A stretch of 64,000 nt of DNA from Citricoccus sp. CH26A (lineage in GTDB: Bacteria; Actinomycetota; Actinomycetes; Actinomycetales; Micrococcaceae), in the NCBI RefSeq assembly GCF_000224415.1, contig NZ_AFXQ01000005.1, positions 62,001-126,000 of the forward strand, in the 5' to 3' direction. The notes under the pieces were generated by a model. The model had not been told where the DNA came from, ran no database searches, and worked only from the letters and a program-made list of their open reading frames with translations. Made by a program: the position numbers and the translations under genes. This document shows, one piece after another, positions 23,775 through 31,859 of the stretch (position 1 is the stretch's first letter; every line of letters begins with the position of its first letter).

Positions 23775-26700
23775 TCAGCCCTGGACGGTGGGGATGCCGT
23801 GCCAACGGTTTCCTGCGGGCATGGTCTCGCCCTTCATCAGCAGCGATAGCGGCCCCACGACGGCGTCCTCCTCCATCACGGTGTCATAGAGCACCACCGC
23901 CATGTTGCCCACGGAGCATCCTTCCCCGATCACCAGGTGGGATGACTTCATGATCCGGTCCTCGAAGAGGTGGTTCTGGATGATCGAACCGGCATTGAGG
24001 GCAGCGAAGTCCCCGATCTGGATCAAGTCGAACTCCGAGAAGAGACTACTGCCGATATAGCAGTTCTTTCCGATCCGACAACCGAGCAACCTCAGCACCG
24101 GAGCAGCGAACGGCGTGCCGAAGAGCTGAGCGACGATCGGTGACATGAGCGACTCGTAGGCTCCGTTGAGCATCTCGTTGAACCATACATAAGGAGACCA
24201 CAGGGGCACGACGACGGGGTGGAAGCGCCCCATGACGGTCCACTTCAGAACGACGACGACGGCGATGGCGATGATGGCCAATGTCAGTGCCAGCCCAGGC
24301 AGGATCAAGAGCATGATCCACACCCCATAGGTTTGGTAGGTCAAGATGACCGCCACAAGACCAGTGAGACCGAGGACGGTCTGCGTGTAGGCGGGAATCA
24401 AGATACGCAAAGCATCGACCACGCCGCGGCGTACGTACATCTTGCGGCTCGGGAGATAGGTCGTGCCGTCGTCAAAACCGGCAACCTTCTGCCGGTTAGG
24501 AAGGTTGAAGGCCGGGGATCCGAGCCAGTCCGTGCCGTCAGGTGTGGGCTCTGTTCGTGACGGAGGGACGGACAGGACACCCAGCAGGCTGTTGTCGCCC
24601 AGACTCGACGCGACCGGCAGCATCGCGCTGTTCCCAACAAAACTGCGCCTTCCAACAGTGTTGGGGTGGAGTTCAAAATGACCGCCGAATGTCCTGCGCC
24701 CTCCCAGGATTGCACCGTCGGCGAAGAAACTGCCCTCACCGACGGTCAACAATTCTGGGATGAAGCTCCACACGGTGGACATCTCCGAGTGGCGGCCGAC
24801 CTTGGCACCGAGCAGGCGCATCCACGGGGGGAGGTAGATGGTCGTGAAGACGGGTAAGAACATTGTTCGACTGGAGCGCATGAGGCTGTAGGCCATCCAG
24901 TGGCGCAGATAGTAGAAAGTGTAAAGCTCGTATACCCCGGTCCGAGCACGACGGAGTAACACGGCCTTGAACAGCGCCACCCAGAAGCAAGAGAACACGA
25001 CCATGAGCGGCACGGCGAGCAATGAGAGGCCTGCCGCCGGAAGGAACCACCCCTGCTGGGCAGCGACCAACCAGAACAGTGCCATGGCCAAGGCCGGGAG
25101 GCCGAACAATAGTCCTGACAACATCCCGAGCACGAACACTCCGACGCAGAAGAGTACGAGGCGCGTCAGACTGTAGCGCCGAATATCCTCAACGGGAACA
25201 TGGACCTCGGTCGGCTCAGCCGGAGAGCCACGTCGTTGCTCGTCCGCTCCCAGGATGGTGCCGTCAGGCAGCAGGGACTGATCGTCTAGGCGGGAACCGT
25301 CGCCCATCTGCACATCGAGGCCGAGGGCGGAGTGCGCACCCACGAAGCACCGGTCACCGATCTCGAGGGTACCGATGAGCAAGTAACCGTTCTCGATCCG
25401 ATACCCGAGTAGTTGGGTGTCGGCACCGATCGTGGAGTCGTCGCCGATCCGCACCGTGTCCCAGATTGAACACAGTCCCGTCTCAAGGGCACAGTTGCGG
25501 CCGACTTTCGCACCCATCAACCGGTAATAGACGGTCATCAGCGGCGTACCCGCGAGCATGCCCAGGCCGCTCAAGCCCTGGAGTCTCTGGACGATCCACC
25601 AACGGATGTAGTAACTCCCCCACAATGGATACGCCCCGGGCTTGTACCGTCCGATGACTACCCACTTCGACCCCACCCCCACGAGAAGTAACACCGGCCA
25701 GAGGATCAGCCCGAACACCAGGAGGAAGATTACTCCCTCCAGCACGGGTGTCCGCCCTTGGAGCATGCCGTCGATGACGGGCACGATAACGACCGCCGGG
25801 AGAGAGAAGACCAAGAGCAAGCCGAGGATGACCCCGGCCTGCAAGGCCGCCACCCGCTTGCGAACGCTTCGACGAGTCGGCGGGGGCGTAGCGTAGGCCC
25901 CTGCGAGGGCCACATCGGTCGTTTCGTGTGCGCGGGCGGAGTGTTGACTGAGTTGGCGCACCGTCGGGTAGGCATAGAGATCGCGGACAGCCACGCGGCA
26001 GTCCGCTTTCTCCCGCAGTGCGGCGACCGTCCGGGCCGCAAGCAGGGAGTGCCCGCCAAGATCGAGGAAGAAGTCCTGGTCTACCCCTACCTCCGGTATC
26101 CCGAACACGGCGGCCCATGCGTCAGCGATCTTCTGCTCCCGTTCGGTCACGGGCCGCTCACCGATGGACGAGCCGTCGACCAGCGGAGTCCTCGCGTCGG
26201 GGAGCTTACCCCGATCGATCTTGCCACTGGTCAACCGGGGCAGCTCCTCTAGAACGTCCAGTGAGGTGGGCACCATGTAGGAAGGAAGCCGGGAGCGTAA
26301 TGTCGCCAGCAACCCGGAACGGTCGAGCTCAGCCGACGGCTCGAGGACGACGTAGGCTGCAAGGTGGTCGACGCCGTCGAGTCTGCGTACTTTCACGGCT
26401 GCCGATCTGATGGCGTTGTCCTCGCGGAGCACCGCCTCGATCTCTGCGAGTTCCACTCGATACCCGCGGATCTTGACCTGGCCGTCGATGCGTCCAAAGA
26501 ACTCGATTTCCCCATCTTCATTGGCCCGGACGAGGTCTCCGGTCCGGTAGAGCCGACCGCCACGGTCTGGATGCGCCAAGAACTGCTTCGATGTCAGTTC
26601 GGGCTGATTGAGATATCCGCGGGAGATGCCTGCTCCGCCGATGTACAGTTCTCCCATTTCCCCGGGTGCTACCGGGTGCATGGTGGAATCGAGAATGTAC

Positions 26701-27710
26701 GGCACATAGCCAGGCAGCGGCTTTCCGATCGTGACGGACCGGCCGGGTTCGCACACGAAAGCCGTGGTATTGACCGTGGCCTCGGTCGGACCGTAGACGT
26801 TGAGCATCAGCCGCCCTGGCCGGGCCCAATCGGCAACCAGTTGGGGAGGACAGGCCTCCCCGCTTACTACGACCTGGCGTAGGGAGGGAATATCCGCCGT
26901 CATGGTGGCGAGCATGGTAGGCACCGTGGAGAAGTAGGTCACGCGCAGGGCGGTCAAGTGTTGGGCCAGGTCATTGCCGAAGCGCGGGGCGGACCGCGTC
27001 CCGACGACCAGTGAGGCCCCATTGGAGAAGGCCATCCAGATTTCCTCGACGGATCCATCGAACCCGAGCGAGAACCCCTGATAGATCCGGTCCTCGCGGG
27101 TGGTGGAACAAACCCGGTTGAACGCCGGTATGAAGTGGGTGGCATTGCGATGCTCCGTCATGACACCCTTCGGGCGCCCCGTGGTGCCCGAAGTGAAAAT
27201 CACGTAGCAGAGGTCTTCCGGCGTCAGTCCCGTCTCGGTGCGGGTTAGACGCCGGTCCGCGCAGGCAGCGATGTCGGCCGCCTCCACGTCCGTGGCGACA
27301 ACCTCGGCCGTAGCCAATGCCATGCACCGCTCGGCGAGGACTCGCTCCGTGAGGACGGTTTCGATGGACGCTTCGGAGACGATGTACTGGATTCGGTCGT
27401 CCGGGTGGCCCGGATCAAGGGGCACGTATGCGGCTCCGGCCTTGAGGCAACCTAGGATCGCGACGATCGGCATCTCGGAGCGCTCGTAGAAGAGCCCGAC
27501 CAGTGACCCCGGGCCCACCTGACGAGCGCGCAGATAGTGCGCCAGACGGTTGGCTTGGGCGTCCAGTTCCCCATAGGTCAGCGATACCTCTCCGCAGATC
27601 AACGCCGTCGATTCGGGGTGGGCATCTGATTGCTGCTCGAAGAGTTCGTGCAGGCAGGCCTGGTCGGTCGAAGTGAGTGCGGAGCGGCTCTGCAGGTCGA
27701 TGTTCGTCAT
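23775..27710 (-). CDS. epsilon-polylysine-synthetase-like membrane NRPS (A-T-TM/C-like domains)
   Basis: 1311 residues, close to the roughly 1319 of streptomycete Pls. Order: adenylation domain (20-510; SGTTGRPKG at 174-182, GEL and YRTGD cores, A10 Lys497), thiolation domain (LGGHSLL, Ser555), then three repeats of paired membrane helices (about 625-680, 850-920, 1105-1158), each followed by a C-like soluble domain resembling left-handed-helix acyltransferases (GAKVGRNCALETGL, GAKVGRHSEMSTVW, GCRIGKNCYIGSSL). There is no thioesterase, as in Pls enzymes that polymerise and release iteratively. My hand-aligned pocket code is D-G-E-S-V-S-V-V-N-K; the acidic residue suits a cationic amino acid. 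Shine-Dalgarno GGAGG 5 nt before the ATG. dapA lies 46 bp upstream. The substrate is inferred as beta-lysine or lysine. Confidence 0.9.
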   Translation of the reverse strand: MTNIDLQSRSALTSTDQACLHELFEQQSDAHPESTALICGEVSLTYGELDAQANRLAHYLRARQVGPGSLVGLFYERSEMPIVAILGCLKAGAAYVPLDPGHPDDRIQYIVSEASIETVLTERVLAERCMALATAEVVATDVEAADIAACADRRLTRTETGLTPEDLCYVIFTSGTTGRPKGVMTEHRNATHFIPAFNRVCSTTREDRIYQGFSLGFDGSVEEIWMAFSNGASLVVGTRSAPRFGNDLAQHLTALRVTYFSTVPTMLATMTADIPSLRQVVVSGEACPPQLVADWARPGRLMLNVYGPTEATVNTTAFVCEPGRSVTIGKPLPGYVPYILDSTMHPVAPGEMGELYIGGAGISRGYLNQPELTSKQFLAHPDRGGRLYRTGDLVRANEDGEIEFFGRIDGQVKIRGYRVELAEIEAVLREDNAIRSAAVKVRRLDGVDHLAAYVVLEPSAELDRSGLLATLRSRLPSYMVPTSLDVLEELPRLTSGKIDRGKLPDARTPLVDGSSIGERPVTEREQKIADAWAAVFGIPEVGVDQDFFLDLGGHSLLAARTVAALREKADCRVAVRDLYAYPTVRQLSQHSARAHETTDVALAGAYATPPPTRRSVRKRVAALQAGVILGLLLVFSLPAVVIVPVIDGMLQGRTPVLEGVIFLLVFGLILWPVLLLVGVGSKWVVIGRYKPGAYPLWGSYYIRWWIVQRLQGLSGLGMLAGTPLMTVYYRLMGAKVGRNCALETGLCSIWDTVRIGDDSTIGADTQLLGYRIENGYLLIGTLEIGDRCFVGAHSALGLDVQMGDGSRLDDQSLLPDGTILGADEQRRGSPAEPTEVHVPVEDIRRYSLTRLVLFCVGVFVLGMLSGLLFGLPALAMALFWLVAAQQGWFLPAAGLSLLAVPLMVVFSCFWVALFKAVLLRRARTGVYELYTFYYLRHWMAYSLMRSSRTMFLPVFTTIYLPPWMRLLGAKVGRHSEMSTVWSFIPELLTVGEGSFFADGAILGGRRTFGGHFELHPNTVGRRSFVGNSAMLPVASSLGDNSLLGVLSVPPSRTEPTPDGTDWLGSPAFNLPNRQKVAGFDDGTTYLPSRKMYVRRGVVDALRILIPAYTQTVLGLTGLVAVILTYQTYGVWIMLLILPGLALTLAIIAIAVVVVLKWTVMGRFHPVVVPLWSPYVWFNEMLNGAYESLMSPIVAQLFGTPFAAPVLRLLGCRIGKNCYIGSSLFSEFDLIQIGDFAALNAGSIIQNHLFEDRIMKSSHLVIGEGCSVGNMAVVLYDTVMEEDAVVGPLSLLMKGETMPAGNRWHGIPTVQG

Positions 27711-27756
27711 GATTCCTCCGGGTGCAGGCGGTGAGTGCGGGCGATCGGGCGCTTGA

Positions 27757-28683
27757 TCAGGAGACCGGCCGTAGGAGGGACGCGACAGCGGTGGTGCAAG
27801 CCGTCGAGGCCTCAAAGTCCTTCATGAGTACCTGGACTTCCTGCGGTGACAACGGCACCAGGGGTGAACGGACCGGTCCTGCCGGCAAGTGAAGGAATGA
27901 CAACAACTCCTTGACGGACGCTGAGGCCGGGCAGCGGAATAGACCGGTGAAGATGGGCAACAGTTCTCGATGGATTCCCAGGGCGTCCTCCATGGAGCCC
28001 GAGTGAAAACACGCCAGCATGCTCCGCAGCGCAGGGGCAGCGAGATGCCCTGCGACGGAGATGAATCCGCTTGCCCCAACGGACAACAGGGGAAGGTTCA
28101 GAGCGTCATCGCCGGAGTAGTAGACGAGCCCGGTGTGCTTGAGCACCCAGGACGTCGATTGCAGGTCCCCCTTGGCATCCTTGACCGCGACGATGCGAAC
28201 ATGTTCTGCCAGTGCCCGCAAGGTCTCCGGCTCCACTGCCACACCGGTCCGTTTGGGAATGTCGTAGACGATGACGGGCAGTGACGTGCTGTCGGCGATC
28301 GCGGTGAAATAGTCGATCAGGCCGCTCTGGGACGGACGGCAATAATACGGAGCCACCACGAGCAATCCGTCCGCCCCTGCATCCTCGGCATCCTGCGCGA
28401 GGGCCACACTGTGTCGGGTGTCGGATGAACCCACTCCGGCGATGACGCTCCGGCCCGCTGGGGCCAGGACCTCGCGCACGGTTTCTATCACACGTCGCTT
28501 CTCCGCCGCGGACGTGCTGAAAGCCTCACCGGTGGTGCCATTCAGCACCAGCCCATCATTCCATCCTGGCCGGGTCAACCACTGTGCCAACCGGCGGCAA
28601 CCCTCGATGTCGACGTCCCCCTGTGGGTCGAAGGGCGTCACCATGGCAGTCAGGACGTTTCCGAATCGGCTGTTCTCACTCAT
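27757..28683 (-). CDS. dapA: 4-hydroxy-tetrahydrodipicolinate synthase (cluster-associated paralogue)
   Basis: 308 residues. The DHDPS/NAL family barrel shows GTTGE, the catalytic Tyr region APYYCRPSQSG, IPKRTG and the Schiff-base lysine in VAVKDAKGD. It commits aspartate semialdehyde to lysine. The ATG at 28683 follows GAGGAG by 7 nt and is preferred over 28698. It is first in the run dapA-pls-DUF418-GNAT, behind the SARP-like repeats at 28755-28772. A second, pathway-dedicated copy would raise lysine for polymer synthesis. N-acetylneuraminate lyase-like specificity is less likely given the context. Confidence 0.87.
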   Translation of the reverse strand: MSENSRFGNVLTAMVTPFDPQGDVDIEGCRRLAQWLTRPGWNDGLVLNGTTGEAFSTSAAEKRRVIETVREVLAPAGRSVIAGVGSSDTRHSVALAQDAEDAGADGLLVVAPYYCRPSQSGLIDYFTAIADSTSLPVIVYDIPKRTGVAVEPETLRALAEHVRIVAVKDAKGDLQSTSWVLKHTGLVYYSGDDALNLPLLSVGASGFISVAGHLAAPALRSMLACFHSGSMEDALGIHRELLPIFTGLFRCPASASVKELLSFLHLPAGPVRSPLVPLSPQEVQVLMKDFEASTACTTAVASLLRPVS

Positions 28684-28754
28684 TCGTGTGCTCCTCACGC
28701 GAAATCGTGCCGGCCATCCCCTGGGTCGGCGCTCCTCGCAGTGAACGGCTCCGT

Positions 28755-28772
28755 GCGTTAATCGCCCGTTAT
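28755..28772 (-). promoter_or_regulatory. SARP-type direct repeat for the dapA-pls operon
   Basis: On the minus strand ATAACGG (28772-28766) and TTAACGC (28761-28755) are spaced exactly 11 bp, one helical turn. This is the heptamer layout recognised by SARP activators at -35 regions. A mirror pair on the plus strand lies at 28806. Confidence 0.65.
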
Positions 28773-28805
28773 CGAGACAACCGATGGGACCTCACGGTCA
28801 AAGCG

Positions 28806-28823
28806 GTAACGGAGCTTTAACGG
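28806..28823 (+). promoter_or_regulatory. SARP-type direct repeat for kamA
   Basis: GTAACGG (28806-28812) and TTAACGG (28817-28823), spaced 11 bp, read toward kamA. They share their sequence with the pair facing dapA, so both divergent units probably answer to the same activator. Confidence 0.65.
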
Positions 28824-28916
28824 CGTGACGTCAACGCTGGCGCTCGGATGGCAATCATCCGGTGGTATCCGGCTCGGGCCCAGGCCTGTTCCGGTGTCGA
28901 CATAAGGAGTGCACCA

Positions 28917-30197
28917 ATGTACCCAGACTGGACGCGATTCTCGGTGTGGAAAGACGTATCCGAGGAGGAGTTCGGCCATCACAGCTGGCAGGACCGCAAC
29001 TCGATCACGCGCATCAAGCAACTAAGGGCAGCGCTGGATGTGGTGGCCGCACCGGAGGTGATCCAAGACATCGAGGACGGCCTGACGCACGTGGGCATGT
29101 CGATTCGGTTGACCCCGTACGTGATGAACCTGATCGACTGGTCCAATGCCATCTCGGACCCGATCCGCAGCCAGTTCCTTCCGATGCGCTCGGAGCAGGA
29201 AGAGGATCATCCTTGCCTGCGGGTCGACTCTCTCGAAGAACAGGATAGATCCCCGGTACCCAGCCTCGTACACCGGTACCCGGACAAGGTGCTGTTCCTC
29301 GTCACAGCAGTGTGTCCCGTGTACTGCCAGTTCTGCACTCGCAGTTACGCCGTGGGCCAGAGCACCGATCTGGTTCAGAAGGAGCAAGTGACCAGTACTA
29401 GGAACTGGCCGGCGGCACTGGACTACATTCGCAGGACGCCAGAGGTTGAGGACGTGGTCATCTCCGGCGGTGACCTCGCCCGGTTGAAACCCGCCAACGT
29501 GTTCGAGTTGGGCAACGCGTTGCTGGACATTGAACACGTGCGCCGTTTCCGATTTGCGACGAAGGCACTGGCTGTCGAACCGATGAAGTTCCTCACGGAC
29601 CAGGAGTGGGTCGACGCGCTCACCGCGGTCGTCGACCGCGGCCGGACGATGTTCAAGGATGTCGTCCTCCACACCCACTTCAACCATCCCGACGAGGTCA
29701 CACCCGTCGTCGAGCAGGCGATGCGGCTGCTTCATTCACGGGGGGTTTTCGTCCGCAACCAGACCGTGTTGCTCCGGGGGGTGAACAATGATGCCCTGAC
29801 GCTGAAGACCTTGATCAAACGGCTCAGCCGGGTGAACATCCATCCGTATTACGTCTATGTATGCGACATGGTCAAGGGCACCGAGCACTTCAGGTTGCCG
29901 ATCGCCGAGGCCCAGTCCTTAGAGAAGGAAGTCCGGGGGGTAACGGCCGGGTTCAATACTCCGCTATTCATCGTTGACACTCCGACCGGCAAGAGGGACG
30001 TGCATTCCGCGGAATTCCACAACGATGAGTTCGGGGTTTCGGCGTTCCGATCTCCAAACGTCGACGCCAGCCGCCTGTGCTATTACTTCGATCCGGTGCG
30101 TTCCCTCAGCTCCGAGGCGCGACTGGCCTGGGGCTCCGAACATGCCCGCGAGCGCATTCTCGACGAAAGGATCGAACCTGATCTCGCCCGAGCCTGA
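28917..30197 (+). CDS. kamA: lysine 2,3-aminomutase
   Basis: 426 residues, radical-SAM and PLP enzyme making L-beta-lysine. Cluster motif C133-x3-C137-x2-C140 (CPVYCQFC). The two aspartates that bind the lysine side-chain amine in Clostridium LAM (Asp293, Asp330) are matched by Asp317 (YVCD) and Asp354 (FIVD) with identical 37-residue spacing. The PLP lysine is Lys359 in a shortened loop (TPTGK). Glutamate aminomutases lack these aspartates, so lysine is the likely substrate. AAGGAGT lies 7 nt before the ATG. It is divergent from dapA-pls and reads from its own SARP-like repeat. Confidence 0.9.
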   Translation: MYPDWTRFSVWKDVSEEEFGHHSWQDRNSITRIKQLRAALDVVAAPEVIQDIEDGLTHVGMSIRLTPYVMNLIDWSNAISDPIRSQFLPMRSEQEEDHPCLRVDSLEEQDRSPVPSLVHRYPDKVLFLVTAVCPVYCQFCTRSYAVGQSTDLVQKEQVTSTRNWPAALDYIRRTPEVEDVVISGGDLARLKPANVFELGNALLDIEHVRRFRFATKALAVEPMKFLTDQEWVDALTAVVDRGRTMFKDVVLHTHFNHPDEVTPVVEQAMRLLHSRGVFVRNQTVLLRGVNNDALTLKTLIKRLSRVNIHPYYVYVCDMVKGTEHFRLPIAEAQSLEKEVRGVTAGFNTPLFIVDTPTGKRDVHSAEFHNDEFGVSAFRSPNVDASRLCYYFDPVRSLSSEARLAWGSEHARERILDERIEPDLARA

Positions 30198-30212
30198 GAG
30201 CACCGAAGAGCA

Positions 30213-30254
30213 CCGGGCTCCTGGGCCGCATCCACATCGGCAACAGGAGCCCGG
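30213..30254 (+). terminator. inverted repeat after kamA
   Basis: An 11-bp stem (CCGGGCTCCTG, 30213-30223; CAGGAGCCCGG, 30244-30254) with a 20-nt loop, 16 nt after the kamA stop. There is no T-tract, so terminator function is likely but unproven. Confidence 0.55.
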
Positions 30255-30591
30255 GGCCTTAGGGCCGGTAGCAGGCCGGCCATCAGGTCCCAGGGCGGGA
30301 TGAGCCCGCAGTCATACACCGGTTCTTCCTGTCTTCTCAGTGGGCCCACCTCACCGGAATCCTGCTCCCGCTGAGAGGCAGCTGGATCGGAACCGGAAGC
30401 ACCGCCATGGGCGCCGTCCACTGGTCGGCGTCGACCATCGAGTCCCTGCCCGATTTTCTCATGGAGGCATGCAGGGCTATATTGGATGTGACATGGACGT
30501 TCAGCGGTTGTTCCTGTCTTTCTGGTTGTATCCTGCCGCTCAACCTCAGGGATGAGCCGCCAACTCCGGGAATCTCACAGGAAGGACACCG
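30255..30591. other. intergenic region upstream of the small orphan gene
   Basis: About 340 bases. A -10-like TATATT lies at 30478-30483, and AGGAAGGA at 30579-30586 is the ribosome site of the next gene. No convincing gene or RNA is seen otherwise. Confidence 0.35.
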
Positions 30592-30813
30592 GTGGATAGC
30601 GACACTGTCGACGGCAATGAGGAGACCGCCGGGGTGGGGAGCTCCATCGTGATCAGGATGTGGCGGGAGCCGGAGCACGACAGACAATTCCGTGCACGGC
30701 TCATCCGCACCGGTTGGCGGGAGGATGTCGACGTGGCGCTGGTAGCCGACCCGGATGCGGTCCTGAAACAGGTGGAGAAATGGCTGGCAGAGTTCACTGC
30801 GTCAGGGACTTGA
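30592..30813 (+). CDS. small hypothetical protein of the polymer cluster
   Basis: 73 residues from a GTG preceded by AGGAAGGA. A short acidic N-terminus leads to SSIVIRMWREPEHDRQFRARLIRTG and a C-terminal helix LKQVEKWLAEF. No membrane segment or cysteine. I do not recognise the family. It lies between kamA and the second SARP gene, on the kamA strand. Confidence 0.5.
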   Translation: MDSDTVDGNEETAGVGSSIVIRMWREPEHDRQFRARLIRTGWREDVDVALVADPDAVLKQVEKWLAEFTASGT

Positions 30814-30858
30814 TCTGATCTTCGGCACGCGGGCGTGCGTTGCACGAAACCCCACCGA

Positions 30859-31599
30859 TCATCGCTGTTTTCGGTCGAGGACGTCAGGACGCATTCCGGC
30901 GTCCTCGATGAGCAGGGCAAAGCGCTCCGATGGCTCTAATCCAAACTGCCGCAGGGAAAAAGAGCGGAAACGCTGATAGGTCTGAGCTGCTGACTCCAGA
31001 TTCCCGTCAGCGATGTGCCCCTCGGCCAGCAGCCGATGCGCTGTCTCGCGCAGGGGGTCAGCGTCTACTGCGGTTTGCGCGGCGACGAGGGCCGCCCGTA
31101 GCGCATTCCGGGTGATGAACTGCCGTGCTAATGATTCCAGCGTGCTGACGCGCATCTGATGCAGCCTCTCCCGCTGAGCTACAACCCAGTCATCCTGCCA
31201 ACTCGGCAACAGATTCGGATGCACGAGAGAATCGAGAAGCGCCCGCAGTTCTCGCTCGTCTGTTTGTTCGGAAAGGCGACCCGCCCTCCGGTACAGTTCC
31301 GTGACGTCCACATGTACGTTCTCGGTTAGTCCCAGCCGAGTACCGTCATCTTGCAGCACCCCGGGAAGTCGCTGACGAATCTGCCAGACACTCGCCCGGA
31401 GACTCCCCAGCGCCTGCGACTCACTGCTGTTGCCCCACAGGAGGTCAGACAGAAACATCCGCGAACGGTCCCCGTACATGGCCAGGGCGGCAATGAGGCG
31501 CTGCTGACGGGGCGCCACCTTGACCGCTTGTCCTCCTCGGTGCACATGCCACTCCCCGAGCAGGGCCAATTTCCACAGTGGAGCAGGCGCCGCAGGCAT
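30859..31599 (-). CDS. SARP-type transcriptional activator 2 (winged helix plus BTAD)
   Basis: 246 residues from the ATG at 31599, preceded by GGGGGAGGA; a TTG at 31623 is the alternative. It has the same two-domain layout as the regulator at 21148: KLALLGEWHVHRGGQ, RQQRLIAALAMYG, FLSDLLWG then SLRASVWQIRQRLPG in the DNA-binding domain, and LLPSWQDDWVVAQRERLHQMR, ALVAAQTAVDADPLRETAHRLLAEGH, TYQRFRSFSLRQFGLEPS in the activation domain. The two regulators bracket the cluster and may bind the 11-bp-spaced heptamers at 28755 and 28806. Confidence 0.88.
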   Translation of the reverse strand: MPAAPAPLWKLALLGEWHVHRGGQAVKVAPRQQRLIAALAMYGDRSRMFLSDLLWGNSSESQALGSLRASVWQIRQRLPGVLQDDGTRLGLTENVHVDVTELYRRAGRLSEQTDERELRALLDSLVHPNLLPSWQDDWVVAQRERLHQMRVSTLESLARQFITRNALRAALVAAQTAVDADPLRETAHRLLAEGHIADGNLESAAQTYQRFRSFSLRQFGLEPSERFALLIEDAGMRPDVLDRKQR

Positions 31600-31642
31600 G
31601 CGTCCTCCCCCGTTGACGTCCAAACTGGCCTAATGGAGAGAA

Positions 31643-31665
31643 CAATAACCGGCCTGACGTTATTG
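31643..31665. promoter_or_regulatory. dyad symmetry upstream of SARP 2
   Basis: CAATAAC (31643-31649), 9-nt spacer, GTTATTG (31659-31665), about 44 bp before the SARP 2 ATG. On the minus strand it includes ATAACGT, near the heptamer of the dapA/kamA repeats. It may be an operator. Confidence 0.45.
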
Positions 31666-31859
31666 ACGTAGACGTGTTCATCGTGCGACGCCGGGAAGAA
31701 TCCGTCACGACCCATCTGCCATCTCAGTTCCCTGGCTTGCTGAATCCCTGCCCATTCCTCCCCGGACGTGGCAGGCGCGAGCCCATCGCAACTTCGCGAT
31801 AGACAGTGTTCGGATTCAGCCTGATCCGCGGGGATCCAGCTGAAGCCAGGTGGATGTCC

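Noticed and set aside
27710-28683. cluster dapA as N-acetylneuraminate lyase
   Set aside because: The barrel family is shared, but the lysine-polymer context makes DHDPS the simpler reading.
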